This document shows positions 53,051 to 53,644 of a stretch of DNA of 64,000 nt, piece after piece. The notes below the pieces were generated by a model. The model saw only the letters and a program-made list of their open reading frames with translations, was not told the origin of the DNA and made no database searches. Within the stretch, counting starts at the first letter, position 1, and each line of letters begins with the position of its first letter. The position numbers were made by a program, and so were the translations under genes. The stretch comes from Candidula unifasciata (Eukaryota > Mollusca > Gastropoda > Stylommatophora > Geomitridae), in the NCBI GenBank assembly GCA_905116865.2, contig CAJHNH020000220.1, forward strand, positions 22,501 to 86,500, written 5' to 3'.

Positions 53051-53644
53051 ATGGATGGTAGTAGTTGTAGTAGCAGTAGCAGTAGCAGTAGCAGTAGTAG
53101 TAGTGGTGGTGGATGGATGGTAGTAGTTGTTGTAGTAGCAGTAGCAGTAGTAGTAGTAGAAGAAGAAGAAGAAATCTGAGTAGTATGAAAGCTTGTTATT
53201 TGAATCTGAGGCTGGGCTCGATATGTATTAGTTCAGAAGAGCTGTTGTATCCCTTTGCATCGTTGCATGGATTTGCTGTCAAGCATAGATAAACTACCGG
53301 ACAGGACAAGTTAATCAGCTCATCCTTACCTACACAGGCCTGCACTGCAGATGACACCAAGCTGGTGTAGCCCTGTGTGCCTCAATACACCTCAGATACA
53401 CCAGGTATCTGGGGTCTGTCTGCAACCTAGATTTTTGTGATCTCTGGGTGGTTAAACCTGCAGGTATCAGCTAGGAGGAGGGGAAGTGTGTGGAAGAAAG
53501 GTTAATAATTATGTGAAATAATTTTGTTCAACATTTATTTCTCAACAGGAACTTCAAGCTCTAGAGCGCTCCTACAATGATCTACAAAAGCACTACCTCC
53601 CTAGGCCAGGAGTTCCAGTTCGAAACCTAAACACCACTTTTTAA
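2115..53644 (+). CDS. Large coiled-coil protein gene, 3' 21 exons (5' end outside window)
   Basis: Joined from 21 exons: 2115-2227, 5669-5786, 6932-7105, 10643-10768, 12786-12964, 14917-15022, 19840-19998, 20731-20811, 21732-21902, 24702-24833, 26202-26318, 30235-30338, 32785-32857, 34588-34692, 35323-35430, 36836-36919, 41516-41748, 43375-43480, 45293-45559, 47761-47952, 53549-53644. The sum is 2844 bases: 947 codons and TAA. All introns are GT-AG; introns 1, 5, 12 and 17 are phase 2, the rest phase 0. The translation is rich in E, K, Q, R and L with heptad spacing over residues 1-510, 553-762, about 809-830 and 903-935, broken by Ser/Pro linkers. There is no signal peptide, membrane segment or catalytic motif. 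The likely role is a structural scaffold of the centrosome, cilium or cytoskeleton; that is inference from architecture. I do not recognise the family, and further phase-0 exons could have been missed. Confidence 0.85.
2289..2417 (+). mobile_element. tRNA-derived SINE head
   Basis: It shows an A-box-like ttgtgtagaagg and a B-box-like gggttcacatcc with tRNA-like spacing, then a short unrelated tail ending at the start of the 32-bp array. Confidence 0.55.
2418..3355 (+). repeat. 32-bp tandem array, about 29 copies
   Basis: The unit is of the type cacagtgtgagcagtggg plus ttacttggtaat. Point variants (gagcag, gggcag, gagaag; atcgca, atcaca) form a mosaic suggesting repeated block duplication. 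It starts at the end of a SINE body. Confidence 0.95.
3397..3732 (+). mobile_element. Possible non-autonomous hAT-like DNA transposon
   Basis: The left end is cagggctgggcaaacttt. The right end, read in complement, begins caggggggagggcaccc, with ggcc/ccaga motifs mirrored inside. CAGGG ends with 'gggcaaactttggc' text are typical of hAT MITEs. I could not find a clean 8-bp target duplication, so this stays tentative. Confidence 0.4.
3842..5322 (+). repeat. 43-44-bp tandem array, about 34 copies
   Basis: The unit contains gtctgggcaaccactagtat and ctacagttataagacagag. Two subtypes (agaagat and agtaat ends; ctacag and caacag) alternate in blocks. A short open frame at 4840-5064 is only the array read in frame. 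Confidence 0.95.
5323..5668. other. Intron 1 end, no feature seen
   Basis: Non-repetitive AT-rich intron leading to the exon 2 acceptor. Nothing recognised. Confidence 0.5.
5669..5786 (+). CDS. Exon 2, coiled coil
   Basis: The acceptor is gattacccacag and the donor GTTAAG after CAG. The first base completes the split Lys codon from exon 1. It then reads CELLSLEFKRGNMSQELGRL and on to TALETEIQ. The open frame runs past the donor for some 70 codons, so an intron-retained form would add residues before a stop. Heptad-like spacing of L, I and V continues that of exons 1 and 3. Confidence 0.85.
5787..6429. other. Intron 2, T-rich unique sequence
   Basis: T-rich and non-tandem, without a recognised gene. 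This is one of the few introns here that lack a minisatellite. Confidence 0.5.
6430..6660 (-). mobile_element. LINE 3' fragment, family F3
   Basis: It matches the minus-oriented copy at 13149-13480 in order: catcatcat, gatcctttgc, gaaagacactgg, then atgaac and ccatcttcatgc. It is 5'-truncated, with the 3' end to the left. Confidence 0.55.
6662..6750 (-). mobile_element. SINE tail fragment, family S3
   Basis: It shares gtgtattctttacaggac and gttgtggtttttcta with the copy at 23375-23618, in the same orientation. Confidence 0.6.
6932..7105 (+). CDS. Exon 3, coiled coil
   Basis: The acceptor tract is a run of T followed by gggatatttcag; the donor is GTGACG. It encodes 58 residues beginning CLEIKAIKEENVSLKSKL and ending ARMEELQE, phase 0 at both ends. 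Charged heptads are typical of a dimeric coiled coil. The upstream T-run of about 19 bases makes a strong polypyrimidine tract. Confidence 0.9.
7133..7215 (+). repeat. Short array of tgcaagag/tgctagag units
   Basis: Degenerate 11-22-bp units just after the exon 3 donor (tgcaagaatctgcaagagtg and variants). Confidence 0.6.
7270..7430 (+). repeat. G-run cluster
   Basis: Runs of 8 to 12 G separated by gatgcgacgt, with an A-run before each block. The spacing would allow G-quadruplexes on the plus strand. Confidence 0.7.
7808..8045 (-). mobile_element. AAG-tailed interspersed repeat, copy a
   Basis: Minus orientation: (CTT)n tail at the left, then cattcactggcagtaaactc, ctagacttcagtc, tttacagatctggctta and tcgacttgtatgacatgctt. 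It is the same element as at 11395, 19338, 32340, 34862, 37895 and 63500. Confidence 0.75.
8150..9140 (+). repeat. 25-bp tandem array, about 39 copies
   Basis: The unit contains tttcaacatgtgcacatctg. Most copies differ only in gta/gtg before ttt. It contains the palindrome-like catgtgcacat core. Confidence 0.95.
9190..10112 (+). repeat. 42-bp GC-rich tandem array, about 22 copies
   Basis: The unit includes cttggctacaccctggctga and gctcccctgacaggagcc. Shorter 40-bp variants (gagctgcagacagg) occur at the right. Since 42 is a multiple of three, long open frames appear on both strands. Its GC content stands far above the surrounding intron. Confidence 0.95.
10200..10630 (+). repeat. 66-67-bp tandem array ending at the exon 4 acceptor
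   Basis: Six units, with actcacagat starts near 10263, 10330, 10397, 10463, 10529 and 10596. The last unit changes from tgtttgggacacaa to tgtttgggactcagcc and runs into the exon 4 acceptor at 10642. Confidence 0.85.
10643..10768 (+). CDS. Exon 4, coiled coil
   Basis: The acceptor is atttatttgcag and the donor GTAAGT. It encodes 42 residues, EMDNLAGKLEETE to KEKNELLQ, phase 0 at both ends. The 66-67-bp tandem array of intron 3 runs to within about 20 bases of this acceptor, and its last unit blends into the exon's own upstream intron sequence. Confidence 0.9.
10822..10985 (-). mobile_element. AAG-tailed interspersed repeat, copy b (internally deleted)
   Basis: It shows the (CTT) end and gcattcaccag, then jumps to taggaaacacccctaattag and the outer end near agtgggtctgtcc. 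The middle of the element is missing. Confidence 0.6.
11130..11290 (+). repeat. (CA)n/(TA)n microsatellite
   Basis: Mixed acacac and atatat tracts with gagacacac interruptions. Confidence 0.9.
11395..11815 (+). mobile_element. AAG-tailed interspersed repeat, copy c
   Basis: The most complete left side: gggttccagggccccattgt, cggctaattagtgctttcc, gagtgcatccgcccgagagg, a middle section ending gagtttacagccagagaatg, then an (AAG)n/(ACA)n tail. Open frames here are element sequence, not host coding. Confidence 0.8.
11853..11998 (+). repeat. 15-bp tandem array, 10 near-perfect copies
   Basis: The unit aatcctggagaatat is repeated without variation, so the array is probably young. Confidence 0.95.
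12041..12425 (+). repeat. (GT)n array with GTAT and GCAT interruptions
   Basis: 385 bases of gtgtgt with recurring gtgtatgtatgtg and gtgcatgtgtg. The interruptions recur at intervals, suggesting block duplications. Confidence 0.95.
12786..12964 (+). CDS. Exon 5, coiled coil
   Basis: The acceptor is tcttttgtttccaag and the donor GTCAGA. It reads EKAKQCEELKVSLKEENLKS and on to DGLTDKL, ending with two bases of an Arg codon completed by exon 6. The frame stays open upstream to 12705, where ttttttgag gives a second possible phase-0 acceptor that would add 27 polar residues. The shorter form is preferred because it keeps the heptads continuous. Confidence 0.85.
13030..14125 (+). mobile_element. 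LINE 3' region, family F2, split by a nested insertion
   Basis: Left part 13030-13148 reads GPMNDADSGEWRVRSNNE. Right part 13818-14125 continues FKSPLITGIVRANRLKWLG then ERMSDDREVKTV. The unbroken relative at 22300-22640 shows the same order without the insert. This post-RT region with a W-L/I-G-H/Y motif is typical of non-LTR retrotransposons. Frames are broken. Confidence 0.8.
13149..13817 (-). mobile_element. LINE family F3 insertion with target-site duplication
   Basis: The insert is flanked by gaaattcat at 13140-13148 and 13818-13826. Its 3' end is at the left with a (ATC)n tail, so it lies on the minus strand. It encodes pieces such as KYFGHIKRHDGLEK and VLGRRGRGRPTRRWEQD, a typical LINE C-terminal pattern. 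The right third (13500-13817) is unrelated text and is probably its 5' part or a further element. Confidence 0.75.
14126..14525 (+). mobile_element. LINE 3' fragment, family F1
   Basis: Conceptual pieces include VPVDQEVKK, NTRRRELESDIKRKG and EPMLHWEQ in shifted frames, matching the F1 copies at 500-1005 and 36960-37385. It follows the F2 tail without a gap. Confidence 0.7.
14526..14815 (+). repeat. Degenerate (ACT/ACA)n trinucleotide array
   Basis: Mixed act, aca, atc and acc triplets extending the 3' end of the F1 LINE. It gives open frames in several phases (poly-Thr, poly-Leu, poly-Val), all artefactual. Confidence 0.9.
14917..15022 (+). CDS. Exon 6, coiled coil
   Basis: The acceptor is gaaatgacag and the donor GTGAGC. 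The first base completes AGG (Arg), then SEINEMGAIIDRERQ to ENLKKET, ending in phase 0. The exon start AGGTCAGAGA also occurs at the exon 5 donor, so intron 5 is flanked by a 10-base direct repeat. Confidence 0.85.
15023..15425. other. Start of intron 6, no feature seen
   Basis: Unique sequence between the exon 6 donor and the 24-bp array. Nothing recognised. Confidence 0.5.
15427..18395 (+). repeat. 24-bp tandem array, about 125 copies over 3 kb
   Basis: The unit resembles cagtctcttacatggtgatg plus ctac. The left half (15427-16770) is almost exact 24-bp, giving a 477-codon frame that repeats LPVSYMVM. From about 16770 the connector changes to gtcccccc, gcc, gaccc or gccatcat, with periods of about 21 to 26, so the frame breaks. 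This marks at least four subfamilies laid in blocks. Confidence 0.97.
18396..18689. other. Unique intron sequence after the 24-bp array
   Basis: No recognised gene. A 100-codon frame at 18373-18675 begins in the array and has no recognisable features. Confidence 0.4.
18690..18960 (+). mobile_element. LINE 3' fragment, family F4
   Basis: Conceptual IGHALSIDKTRLAHQAL and GKQKTEKTKRDPA match the copy at 22685-22990, including the shared text cgtagaaccatcatcaggga. This is the LINE C-terminal G-H-x-L-R pattern. Confidence 0.7.
19338..19605 (-). mobile_element. AAG-tailed interspersed repeat, copy d
   Basis: Minus orientation: tcttcttcttacaagcattc, aaactccagcagaaac, tttgacagatctggctc, tctcagggagatgcac, then the outer end. 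A close relative of copies c and f. Confidence 0.75.
19840..19998 (+). CDS. Exon 7, coiled coil
   Basis: The acceptor is acattcatag and the donor GTAGAC. It encodes 53 residues, GSAVLRLRESMSLENQRAL to DKHTYQIE, phase 0 at both ends. The central part (ELKKQLEEEKREAAARSD) is a classic highly charged single helix or coiled coil. Confidence 0.9.
20430..20675 (+). repeat. Purine-rich (GAA/AGA)n tract
   Basis: Nearly pure A/G over about 240 bases (gaagaagaaca and variants). It lies just upstream of the exon 8 acceptor and is compatible with a decayed AAG tail. Open frames on either strand here are low-complexity artefacts. Confidence 0.85.
20731..20811 (+). CDS. Exon 8, coiled coil
   Basis: The acceptor is acttgtattgcag and the donor GTGGGT. 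It encodes 27 residues, AKNAEIARLEDVITRLESSR to MELHEQ, phase 0 at both ends. The purine-rich (GAA)-type tract at about 20430-20670 lies just upstream in intron 7. Confidence 0.86.
20812..21180. other. Start of intron 8, no feature seen
   Basis: AT-rich unique sequence. Nothing recognised. Confidence 0.5.
21185..21585 (+). repeat. 54-bp tandem array, about 7 copies
   Basis: The unit includes ggccttctagtggcttaaag and gatgaaatagccagccac. The units diverge at both ends, which suggests an older array. Confidence 0.92.
21732..21902 (+). CDS. Exon 9, coiled coil
   Basis: The acceptor is aacttttttccag and the donor GTGACA. It encodes 57 residues, IIDAVQREREKIEREKDLQ to MREITGLKK, phase 0 at both ends. 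It is very rich in E, K and R (FREEKEEEKRRNND), likely a charged helix. Confidence 0.9.
22300..22640 (+). mobile_element. LINE 3' region, family F2
   Basis: Reads FSKNKVLQQIFGPTKDADS then WRVKSNKDIYNIFKIPLI, with a stop after TTT and further pieces GLKWLRHIE and RPRRWWRDN. It is the uninterrupted counterpart of the element at 13030-14125. Confidence 0.8.
22685..22990 (+). mobile_element. LINE 3' fragment, family F4
   Basis: Reads RWNFIGHALRLDKTRLPHQA and a continuation matching 18690-18960. It lies directly after the F2 copy. Confidence 0.75.
23000..23374. other. Unique intron 9 sequence
   Basis: AT-rich, without recognised gene or repeat. Confidence 0.4.
23375..23618 (-). mobile_element. 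tRNA-derived SINE, family S3 (full)
   Basis: On the minus strand the head starts near 23618 with ggctctgtggctcagtcg (A box) and a B-box-like gggtttgatccc. The tail runs through agaaaaaccacacaacagcc to gtaaagaatacgcaac. The tail is shared with 1455, 6662 and 42080-42170. Confidence 0.8.
23865..24420 (+). mobile_element. LINE 3' fragment, family F3
   Basis: Contains ILSRKLKYCGHIKLHG-like text with frameshifts, then GRRGRSRATQRWAQDISD and a 3' end ending in atgatgatg. It is the plus-strand counterpart of 13149-13480. Confidence 0.75.
24421..24701. other. End of intron 9, no feature seen
   Basis: Unique sequence before exon 10. Confidence 0.4.
24702..24833 (+). CDS. Exon 10, coiled coil
   Basis: The acceptor is tatttgtggtgtag and the donor GTGAGT. 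It encodes 44 residues, ELEELKKQQREANKEKLV to ERIKFNLKQ, phase 0 at both ends. Heptads run on smoothly from exon 9. Confidence 0.9.
25074..25562 (+). repeat. 12-bp tandem array, about 41 copies
   Basis: The units are cctaacaacaga and cataacaacaga, with rare cttaca variants. Because 12 is divisible by three, several frames stay open on both strands (TDLTTDIT, NNRPNNRH, VVRSVVMS). Artefactual frames. Confidence 0.96.
25563..25815. other. T-rich unique intron sequence
   Basis: Nothing recognised. Confidence 0.4.
25820..26060 (+). repeat. G-run followed by (CA)-rich microsatellite
   Basis: A run of about 15 G, gtggggggtgggggggt, then cacacatacatac-type sequence to about 26060. Confidence 0.85.
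26202..26318 (+). CDS. Exon 11, coiled coil
   Basis: The acceptor is catggattacacag and the donor GTTGGG. It encodes 39 residues, EHESEISKLKERLHARDQ to CDRERQTAK, phase 0 at both ends. The 41-bp array of intron 11 begins within ten bases of the donor. Confidence 0.9.
26322..27750 (+). repeat. 41-bp tandem array starting at the exon 11 donor
   Basis: The unit includes atatgttagatgtgttgttg and tcaccgttattgtcatcac, about 35 copies. The first full unit begins about ten bases after the exon 11 splice donor. Some units lack three bases. Confidence 0.95.
27765..27955 (-). mobile_element. Fragment of the AAG-tailed repeat outer end
   Basis: It shares cctaattggtcgccttttat, gacatgcttgtaa and ggggccctggaacccac (minus) with copies c and e. 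Confidence 0.6.
28015..29670 (+). repeat. 42-bp tandem array, about 39 copies
   Basis: The unit includes ttactacaaccattattacc and agcactactatcatcagca. A multiple-of-three period with no stops gives three overlapping open frames of about 600 codons on both strands (such as DDSSAGNNGCSN on the minus strand). None has an independent sign of coding. Confidence 0.97.
29780..30112 (+). repeat. 31-bp tandem array, about 10.5 copies
   Basis: The unit includes cagtcgtggaaagggaac and aaagaccagccat. One 30-bp unit lacks a C. It ends about 120 bases before the exon 12 acceptor. Confidence 0.95.
30235..30338 (+). CDS. Exon 12, end of first coiled region and start of linker
   Basis: The acceptor is gttgcttcttttag and the donor GTATGT. 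It reads AMDHMEKLVIAEIHNQCQRI, then SSVTGVPARGVPSS, ending two bases into a codon. The switch from heptads to Ser/Gly/Pro marks a linker. The exon end and donor (tcttccag, GTAT) are repeated in the 24-bp array that follows directly. A cryptic phase-0 donor GTACCT exists at 30310, but exon 13 makes it unnecessary. Confidence 0.85.
30331..31160 (+). repeat. 24-bp tandem array carrying the exon 12 donor
   Basis: The unit tatttgttcctgtcctcagc plus cagg, about 34 copies. The full text catcttccaggta, which is the exon 12 end and donor, recurs at about 30378 and 30808. Most units contain both a pyrimidine-AG and an AGGTATTT. The exon 12 frame stays open through much of the array, giving false frames on both strands. 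Confidence 0.93.
31389..31945 (+). repeat. (GCT/ACT)n trinucleotide array
   Basis: Mixed gct, act and gat triplets in blocks of about 114-117 bases that recur around 31535, 31650 and 31765. Open frames for poly-Ala/Thr and poly-Leu are artefacts. Confidence 0.95.
31946..32339. other. Unique intron 12 sequence with a C-run
   Basis: Contains gcacgcacgcgcgcatgc and a run of about 15 C (about 32090-32105). No gene seen. Confidence 0.5.
32340..32718 (+). mobile_element. AAG-tailed interspersed repeat, copy e
   Basis: Includes gtaccggggcccacatttta, ggcatatcataaaagtgg, actaattagggggcgcttcc, gcttgagaggcgaagaac, then gtatacagcctatgagtg and an (AAG) tail of about 30 units. The tail ends about 67 bases before exon 13. 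Confidence 0.8.
32785..32857 (+). CDS. Exon 13, small Ser/Pro linker exon found by phase closure
   Basis: Exon 12 ends in phase 2 while exon 14 opens only in phase 0, so an exon of length 3n+1 must lie between. This 73-base segment fits: acceptor ggtttgtcctgttgcag with a long pyrimidine tract, donor GTATGT. The first base completes AGC (Ser), then ISFELPDGRQSPSFKNRPAI and NAAF. It extends the Ser/Pro linker of exon 12 and leads into the helix of exon 14. It lies about 70 bases after the AAG tail of an interspersed repeat. Confidence 0.75.
32858..33300. other. AT-rich intron 13 sequence
   Basis: (ATT)-rich, with no recognised gene. Faint similarity to LINE text may begin near 33300. Confidence 0.4.
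33480..34050 (+). mobile_element. LINE endonuclease (EEP) relic
   Basis: Conceptual pieces DDFNARSKELGNQKEN, SFIVLNDDHAKRFSERAGDS, GVVDLALASS and FVQPPWWNDQVEKA match the order of the apurinic-type endonuclease and the following PWWN-type motif in non-LTR retrotransposons. Frames are broken by stops and shifts. Confidence 0.72.
34139..34228 (+). repeat. (TA)n microsatellite, about 45 repeats
   Basis: A perfect alternating tract, able to form cruciforms. A minus-strand frame through it is artefactual. Confidence 0.97.
34229..34587. other. End of intron 13, no feature seen
   Basis: Unique sequence, with possible remnants of retroelement text near 34400-34500. Confidence 0.35.
34588..34692 (+). 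CDS. Exon 14, coiled coil
   Basis: The acceptor is ctgtattgtttcag and the donor GTCAGT. It encodes 35 residues, ASLHGCIEDLQYVVSEMRQQ to IKSVTKEK, phase 0. The other two frames contain stops. Heptads resume here after the linker. Confidence 0.9.
34862..35135 (+). mobile_element. AAG-tailed interspersed repeat, copy f
   Basis: Contains gagcgcatctgcctgagagg, tgagccaaatctgtaaaac and ctttacagccgctgaatac. The tail is reduced to acaaacaaag. Confidence 0.75.
35323..35430 (+). CDS. Exon 15, probable
   Basis: The acceptor is agtgtaattttcag and the donor GTACAT. It encodes 36 residues, ISGDHHWSYVVRAFCNAF then SKKLAILLREDKPDKINL, phase 0 at both ends. The first half is aromatic and less coil-like than its neighbours. 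Skipping the exon would keep frame and give a smoother heptad join, so it may be alternatively spliced. Confidence 0.68.
35431..35960. other. Start of intron 15, no feature seen
   Basis: Unique sequence without recognised features. Confidence 0.4.
35963..36230 (+). mobile_element. tRNA-derived SINE, family S2 (full)
   Basis: The head has gccatggtatagaggcaaga (A-box region) and gggttcaggtcc (B box). The tail has aatcacatcacccattaag and ggtctataaaatatagg, then tatatgcccaatacacc. The tail recurs at 42330-42505 (+) and 54560-54680 (-). Confidence 0.78.
36409..36830 (+). repeat. CCCCATCCACAT-type array running into the exon 16 acceptor
   Basis: Units of 6 and 12 bp (ccccat, ccacat, cacttc) over 420 bases. 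The last bases form the pyrimidine tract of the acceptor at 36835. Confidence 0.93.
36836..36919 (+). CDS. Exon 16, coiled coil
   Basis: The acceptor is atccccacctcacag and the donor GTTGTT. It encodes 28 residues, EEAVASCQLEMDRQRISDL to KEKLLK, phase 0. The CCCCATCCACAT-type array of intron 15 runs straight into the polypyrimidine tract of this acceptor. Confidence 0.9.
36960..37385 (-). mobile_element. LINE 3' fragment, family F1
   Basis: On the minus strand a frame reads VEIWEKTKQVPVDQKVKKF then CWRVGHVLRNPENS, matching the F1 post-RT region. Text such as tggtccactgggacttgttt is shared with 500-1005. Confidence 0.75.
37651..37872 (+). other. Unassigned open frame in intron 16
   Basis: A 73-codon frame with a charged first part (RARQVLEQCRKQMDETAEAG) and a hydrophobic second part (WLFFFGPPLSLF, WSIMFALYDIFM). 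I do not recognise it. The first part looks coil-like, but no splice pair fits the host gene's phase 0. It may be a mobile-element fragment or chance. Confidence 0.25.
37895..38215 (+). mobile_element. AAG-tailed interspersed repeat, copy g
   Basis: Contains catacaaatcgactagtaaa, aggagtgcatccatctgag and accttccgccattgtttaca, then (AAG)n(AAC)n. Confidence 0.75.
38245..38480 (-). mobile_element. LINE 3' fragment, family F3
   Basis: Opens at the left with catcatcatcat, then gcagagccattac, aatcacaacctgcctgatag and cctatgcctatcttcatgct, in the same order as 13149-13480. Minus orientation. Confidence 0.6.
38640..40215 (+). repeat. 56-bp tandem array, about 28 copies
   Basis: The unit includes tcatttgattgagtgatggt and gatgtgatagtcttggcttg. 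A higher-order pattern is visible: the block with gatgcgatag/gatgggatag near 38890-39010 recurs near 39280-39390. The right end carries ttgtgtgatgg variants. Confidence 0.95.
40230..41390 (-). mobile_element. LINE family F3 3' end expanded into a 48-bp array
   Basis: The left edge is a (CAT)n tail (about 40250-40290). Then ttgtcctttgcagaac opens an array that ends near 41215. Text at 41216-41390 (cctgcctcttctcccc, tatttcagcttcc) matches the F3 body at 13270-13390. So the array sits between the tail and the body of a minus-oriented F3 LINE. Confidence 0.65.
40345..41215 (+). repeat. 48-bp tandem array, about 18 copies
   Basis: The unit includes tttgcagaacttccctaatg and tcactgccatcatacaagac. 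One unit has a 3-base insertion near 40620. Period 48 keeps long frames open on both strands (NFPNVTAIIQDFLP; YDGSDIREVL). Each unit also carries a pyrimidine tract and CAG. Confidence 0.96.
41516..41748 (+). CDS. Exon 17, coiled coil
   Basis: The acceptor is tttgtcaactgcag and the donor GTAAGA. It is the second longest exon here: 77 codons and two bases. It reads DHVTEISNVITECAEANSQL, later QAKDDELHTLQVTLDKWRAE and IAKERE, ending within a Lys codon. Regular heptads and a high GC third position set it off sharply from the flanking AT-rich intron. Confidence 0.95.
41935..42170 (+). mobile_element. tRNA-derived SINE, family S3
   Basis: The head has tttgtggcttaggcattc and gagtttgatcccggct (B box). 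The tail has agaaaaaccacaacaggc, ggttggttcagttacatcc and aagcaactaac. Same family as 23375-23618, opposite strand. Confidence 0.78.
42330..42505 (+). mobile_element. SINE tail, family S2
   Basis: Shares gtaatgctgaccacatta, gattggtctgtaaaa and cctatatgcctgatgcgcc with the S2 copy at 35963. The tRNA head is missing. Confidence 0.6.
42605..43250 (+). repeat. (ACT)n trinucleotide array with 30-bp sub-period
   Basis: Within about 42780-43030 a unit of the type caactattactataactatt repeats. Flanks are looser act, aca and att triplets. A 246-codon poly-Thr/Ile frame is artefactual. Confidence 0.93.
43375..43480 (+). CDS. Exon 18, coiled coil
   Basis: The acceptor was chosen at gcaattgattgaag (AG at 43373-43374), giving one base to complete the exon 17 Lys codon. 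It then reads YQALQHHSTREQKRISDL and on to KELHKMSS. The stronger-looking CAG at 43379-43381 would break the frame. A TGA at 43370 rules out earlier starts. The donor is GTAGGT. Confidence 0.85.
43565..43915 (+). mobile_element. LINE 3' fragment, family F5
   Basis: Reads LLKSDDIRRRVGTEPIVNFL then RQQIKWFGHVTRLASDKAP and RPRGRQGR, the typical post-RT region. Its last part, cattccagcagtagggaaca, is shared with 55590-55865. Confidence 0.8.
44190..44218 (+). repeat. G-run
   Basis: About 23 G in a near-unbroken run between gtgct and aggcg, likely variable in length. Confidence 0.8.
44270..44460 (+). repeat. Degenerate ~21-bp tandem array
   Basis: Units such as agaaacaatagacctgtc vary strongly (aatagaattgc, agtaggcttac), about 9 copies. 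Confidence 0.8.
44695..45215 (+). repeat. 57-bp tandem array, about 9 copies
   Basis: The unit includes tgactggtgggttaactgaa and gacattcttcatggtaaaat. A minus-strand frame of 165 codons is only this array. It ends about 80 bases before exon 19. Confidence 0.95.
45293..45559 (+). CDS. Exon 19, Ser/Thr/Pro-rich stretch and short coil
   Basis: The acceptor is tttctcttcacag and the donor GTGGGT. It encodes 89 residues. The first half is polar and disordered (SALPVSSSSTSSLPPTSP). The second half has a short coil (QRYLQNRIEQLQVENDAL) and a Ser/Asn-rich end (STSNLANTPLERP). Phase 0 at both ends. Many possible phospho-sites suggest a regulated segment, but that is inference. Confidence 0.92.
45560..46015. 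other. Start of intron 19, no feature seen
   Basis: AT-rich unique sequence; LINE text may begin near 45900. Confidence 0.4.
46020..47215 (+). mobile_element. LINE reverse-transcriptase relic
   Basis: Reads KGTNNAVYILGTLKERSIE, HLCFIDYPQVFGKEKHKEL, TDGKDLRIIKNINWKQMVAI and ICHADDTVLIAKN, in the order of RT motifs 2 to 5 of non-LTR retrotransposons. The catalytic box is HADD in place of the usual YADD. Text continues through the thumb (VEPILLYAGE) to a G-R-P-type tail near 47060. Many stops and shifts make it non-functional. Confidence 0.85.
47560..47725 (-). mobile_element. tRNA-derived SINE head (minus)
   Basis: In complement: agagccattttagctctttg (A-box region), then cgtgtgttcaaattcac (B box). 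It ends about 35 bases before the exon 20 acceptor. Confidence 0.55.
47761..47952 (+). CDS. Exon 20, polar linker and short helix
   Basis: The acceptor is ctgtttgcgttacag and the donor GTTATT. It encodes 64 residues beginning SSSLGRPLTPSRGPD, with basic and polar residues (DDRAKRNHKTTNHK), ending in a helix (MEEMAKLQNTLILQNQ). Phase 0 at both ends. Confidence 0.87.
48655..49332 (-). pseudogene. Penelope-like GIY-YIG endonuclease domain
   Basis: This is in the same frame as the RT, separated only by the TAA at 49333-49335. It contains RLVYRRDRNLKDILVRSRLP, then cysteines in TTECSRSTCKKCPF and FTCESCNVIYAIICKRC, then KAYIGETGMKLADRFREHL, the YIG-type core with the R and E of GIY-YIG nucleases, and HFNSSDH with RLALENCLIHSLG. 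It cuts target DNA for insertion in the family. The domain looks complete and ends in a stop at 48655. Confidence 0.9.
49333..49800 (-). pseudogene. Penelope-like reverse transcriptase, C-terminal part
   Basis: The minus-strand frame from 49785 reads MGHLEYKVSL, then VYRRYIDDGVGI with the YIDD catalytic box, FLDITVSI and AYYKPTDSHSYLLYTSSHP, all in the order expected for the Penelope-like RT palm and thumb. Just upstream (about 49788-49815) the text of the preceding GTKMGPSY motif is in another frame, so a shift has occurred. A TAA at 49333-49335 ends the frame; the same frame continues into the endonuclease. Confidence 0.88.
49920..50215. other. Unique intron 20 sequence
   Basis: Nothing recognised. 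Confidence 0.4.
50222..51385 (+). repeat. 33-bp tandem array, about 35 copies
   Basis: The unit includes aggcatgtgttggaggcgtg and tctttccctccct. Variants cctaccctcc and gtttccctcc alternate. A 424-codon plus frame (LEACLSLPRHV) and minus frames (REGKTRLQHMP) exist because 33 is divisible by three and no stop occurs in the unit. Not a gene. Confidence 0.97.
51386..51954. other. Unique intron 20 sequence
   Basis: No gene seen. The stretch 51480-51780 is slightly GC-richer but has no open frame of note. Confidence 0.4.
51955..52035 (+). mobile_element. Outer-end fragment of the AAG-tailed repeat
   Basis: Contains gtgggttcctgggccccatt and aaacccactgcc, as in copy c. Confidence 0.5.
52105..52225 (+). 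repeat. (AGC/AGT)n trinucleotide array
   Basis: agcagcagc and agtagtagt triplets just upstream of the S1 SINE. Confidence 0.9.
52227..52436 (+). mobile_element. tRNA-derived SINE, family S1
   Basis: The head has ctctagtgtagttggctaaa (A box) and cgggttcaatcccg (B box). The tail has caatggaatcaaggcc and ends catggcttctggatact. Full-length partner of 1121-1335. It is sandwiched between two AGT arrays. Confidence 0.8.
52445..53170 (+). repeat. (AGT)n array with a higher-order unit
   Basis: From about 52620 the phrase ggtggtggatggatggtag recurs every 60-75 bases (about 8 times), separated by variable numbers of agt and agc triplets. A compound satellite. Confidence 0.95.
53171..53548. other. End of intron 20, no feature seen
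   Basis: Unique sequence before the last exon. Confidence 0.4.
53549..53644 (+). CDS. Exon 21, last coding exon with stop
   Basis: The acceptor is tttatttctcaacag. It encodes ELQALERSYNDLQKHYLPRP then GVPVRNLNTTF and a TAA stop at 53642-53644. The helix from exon 20 continues across the junction, supporting a direct splice over a 5.6-kb intron. No canonical AATAAA was noticed in the next 350 bases, so the 3' UTR end is not placed. Confidence 0.9.
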   Translation, partial: ELQALERSYNDLQKHYLPRPGVPVRNLNTTF

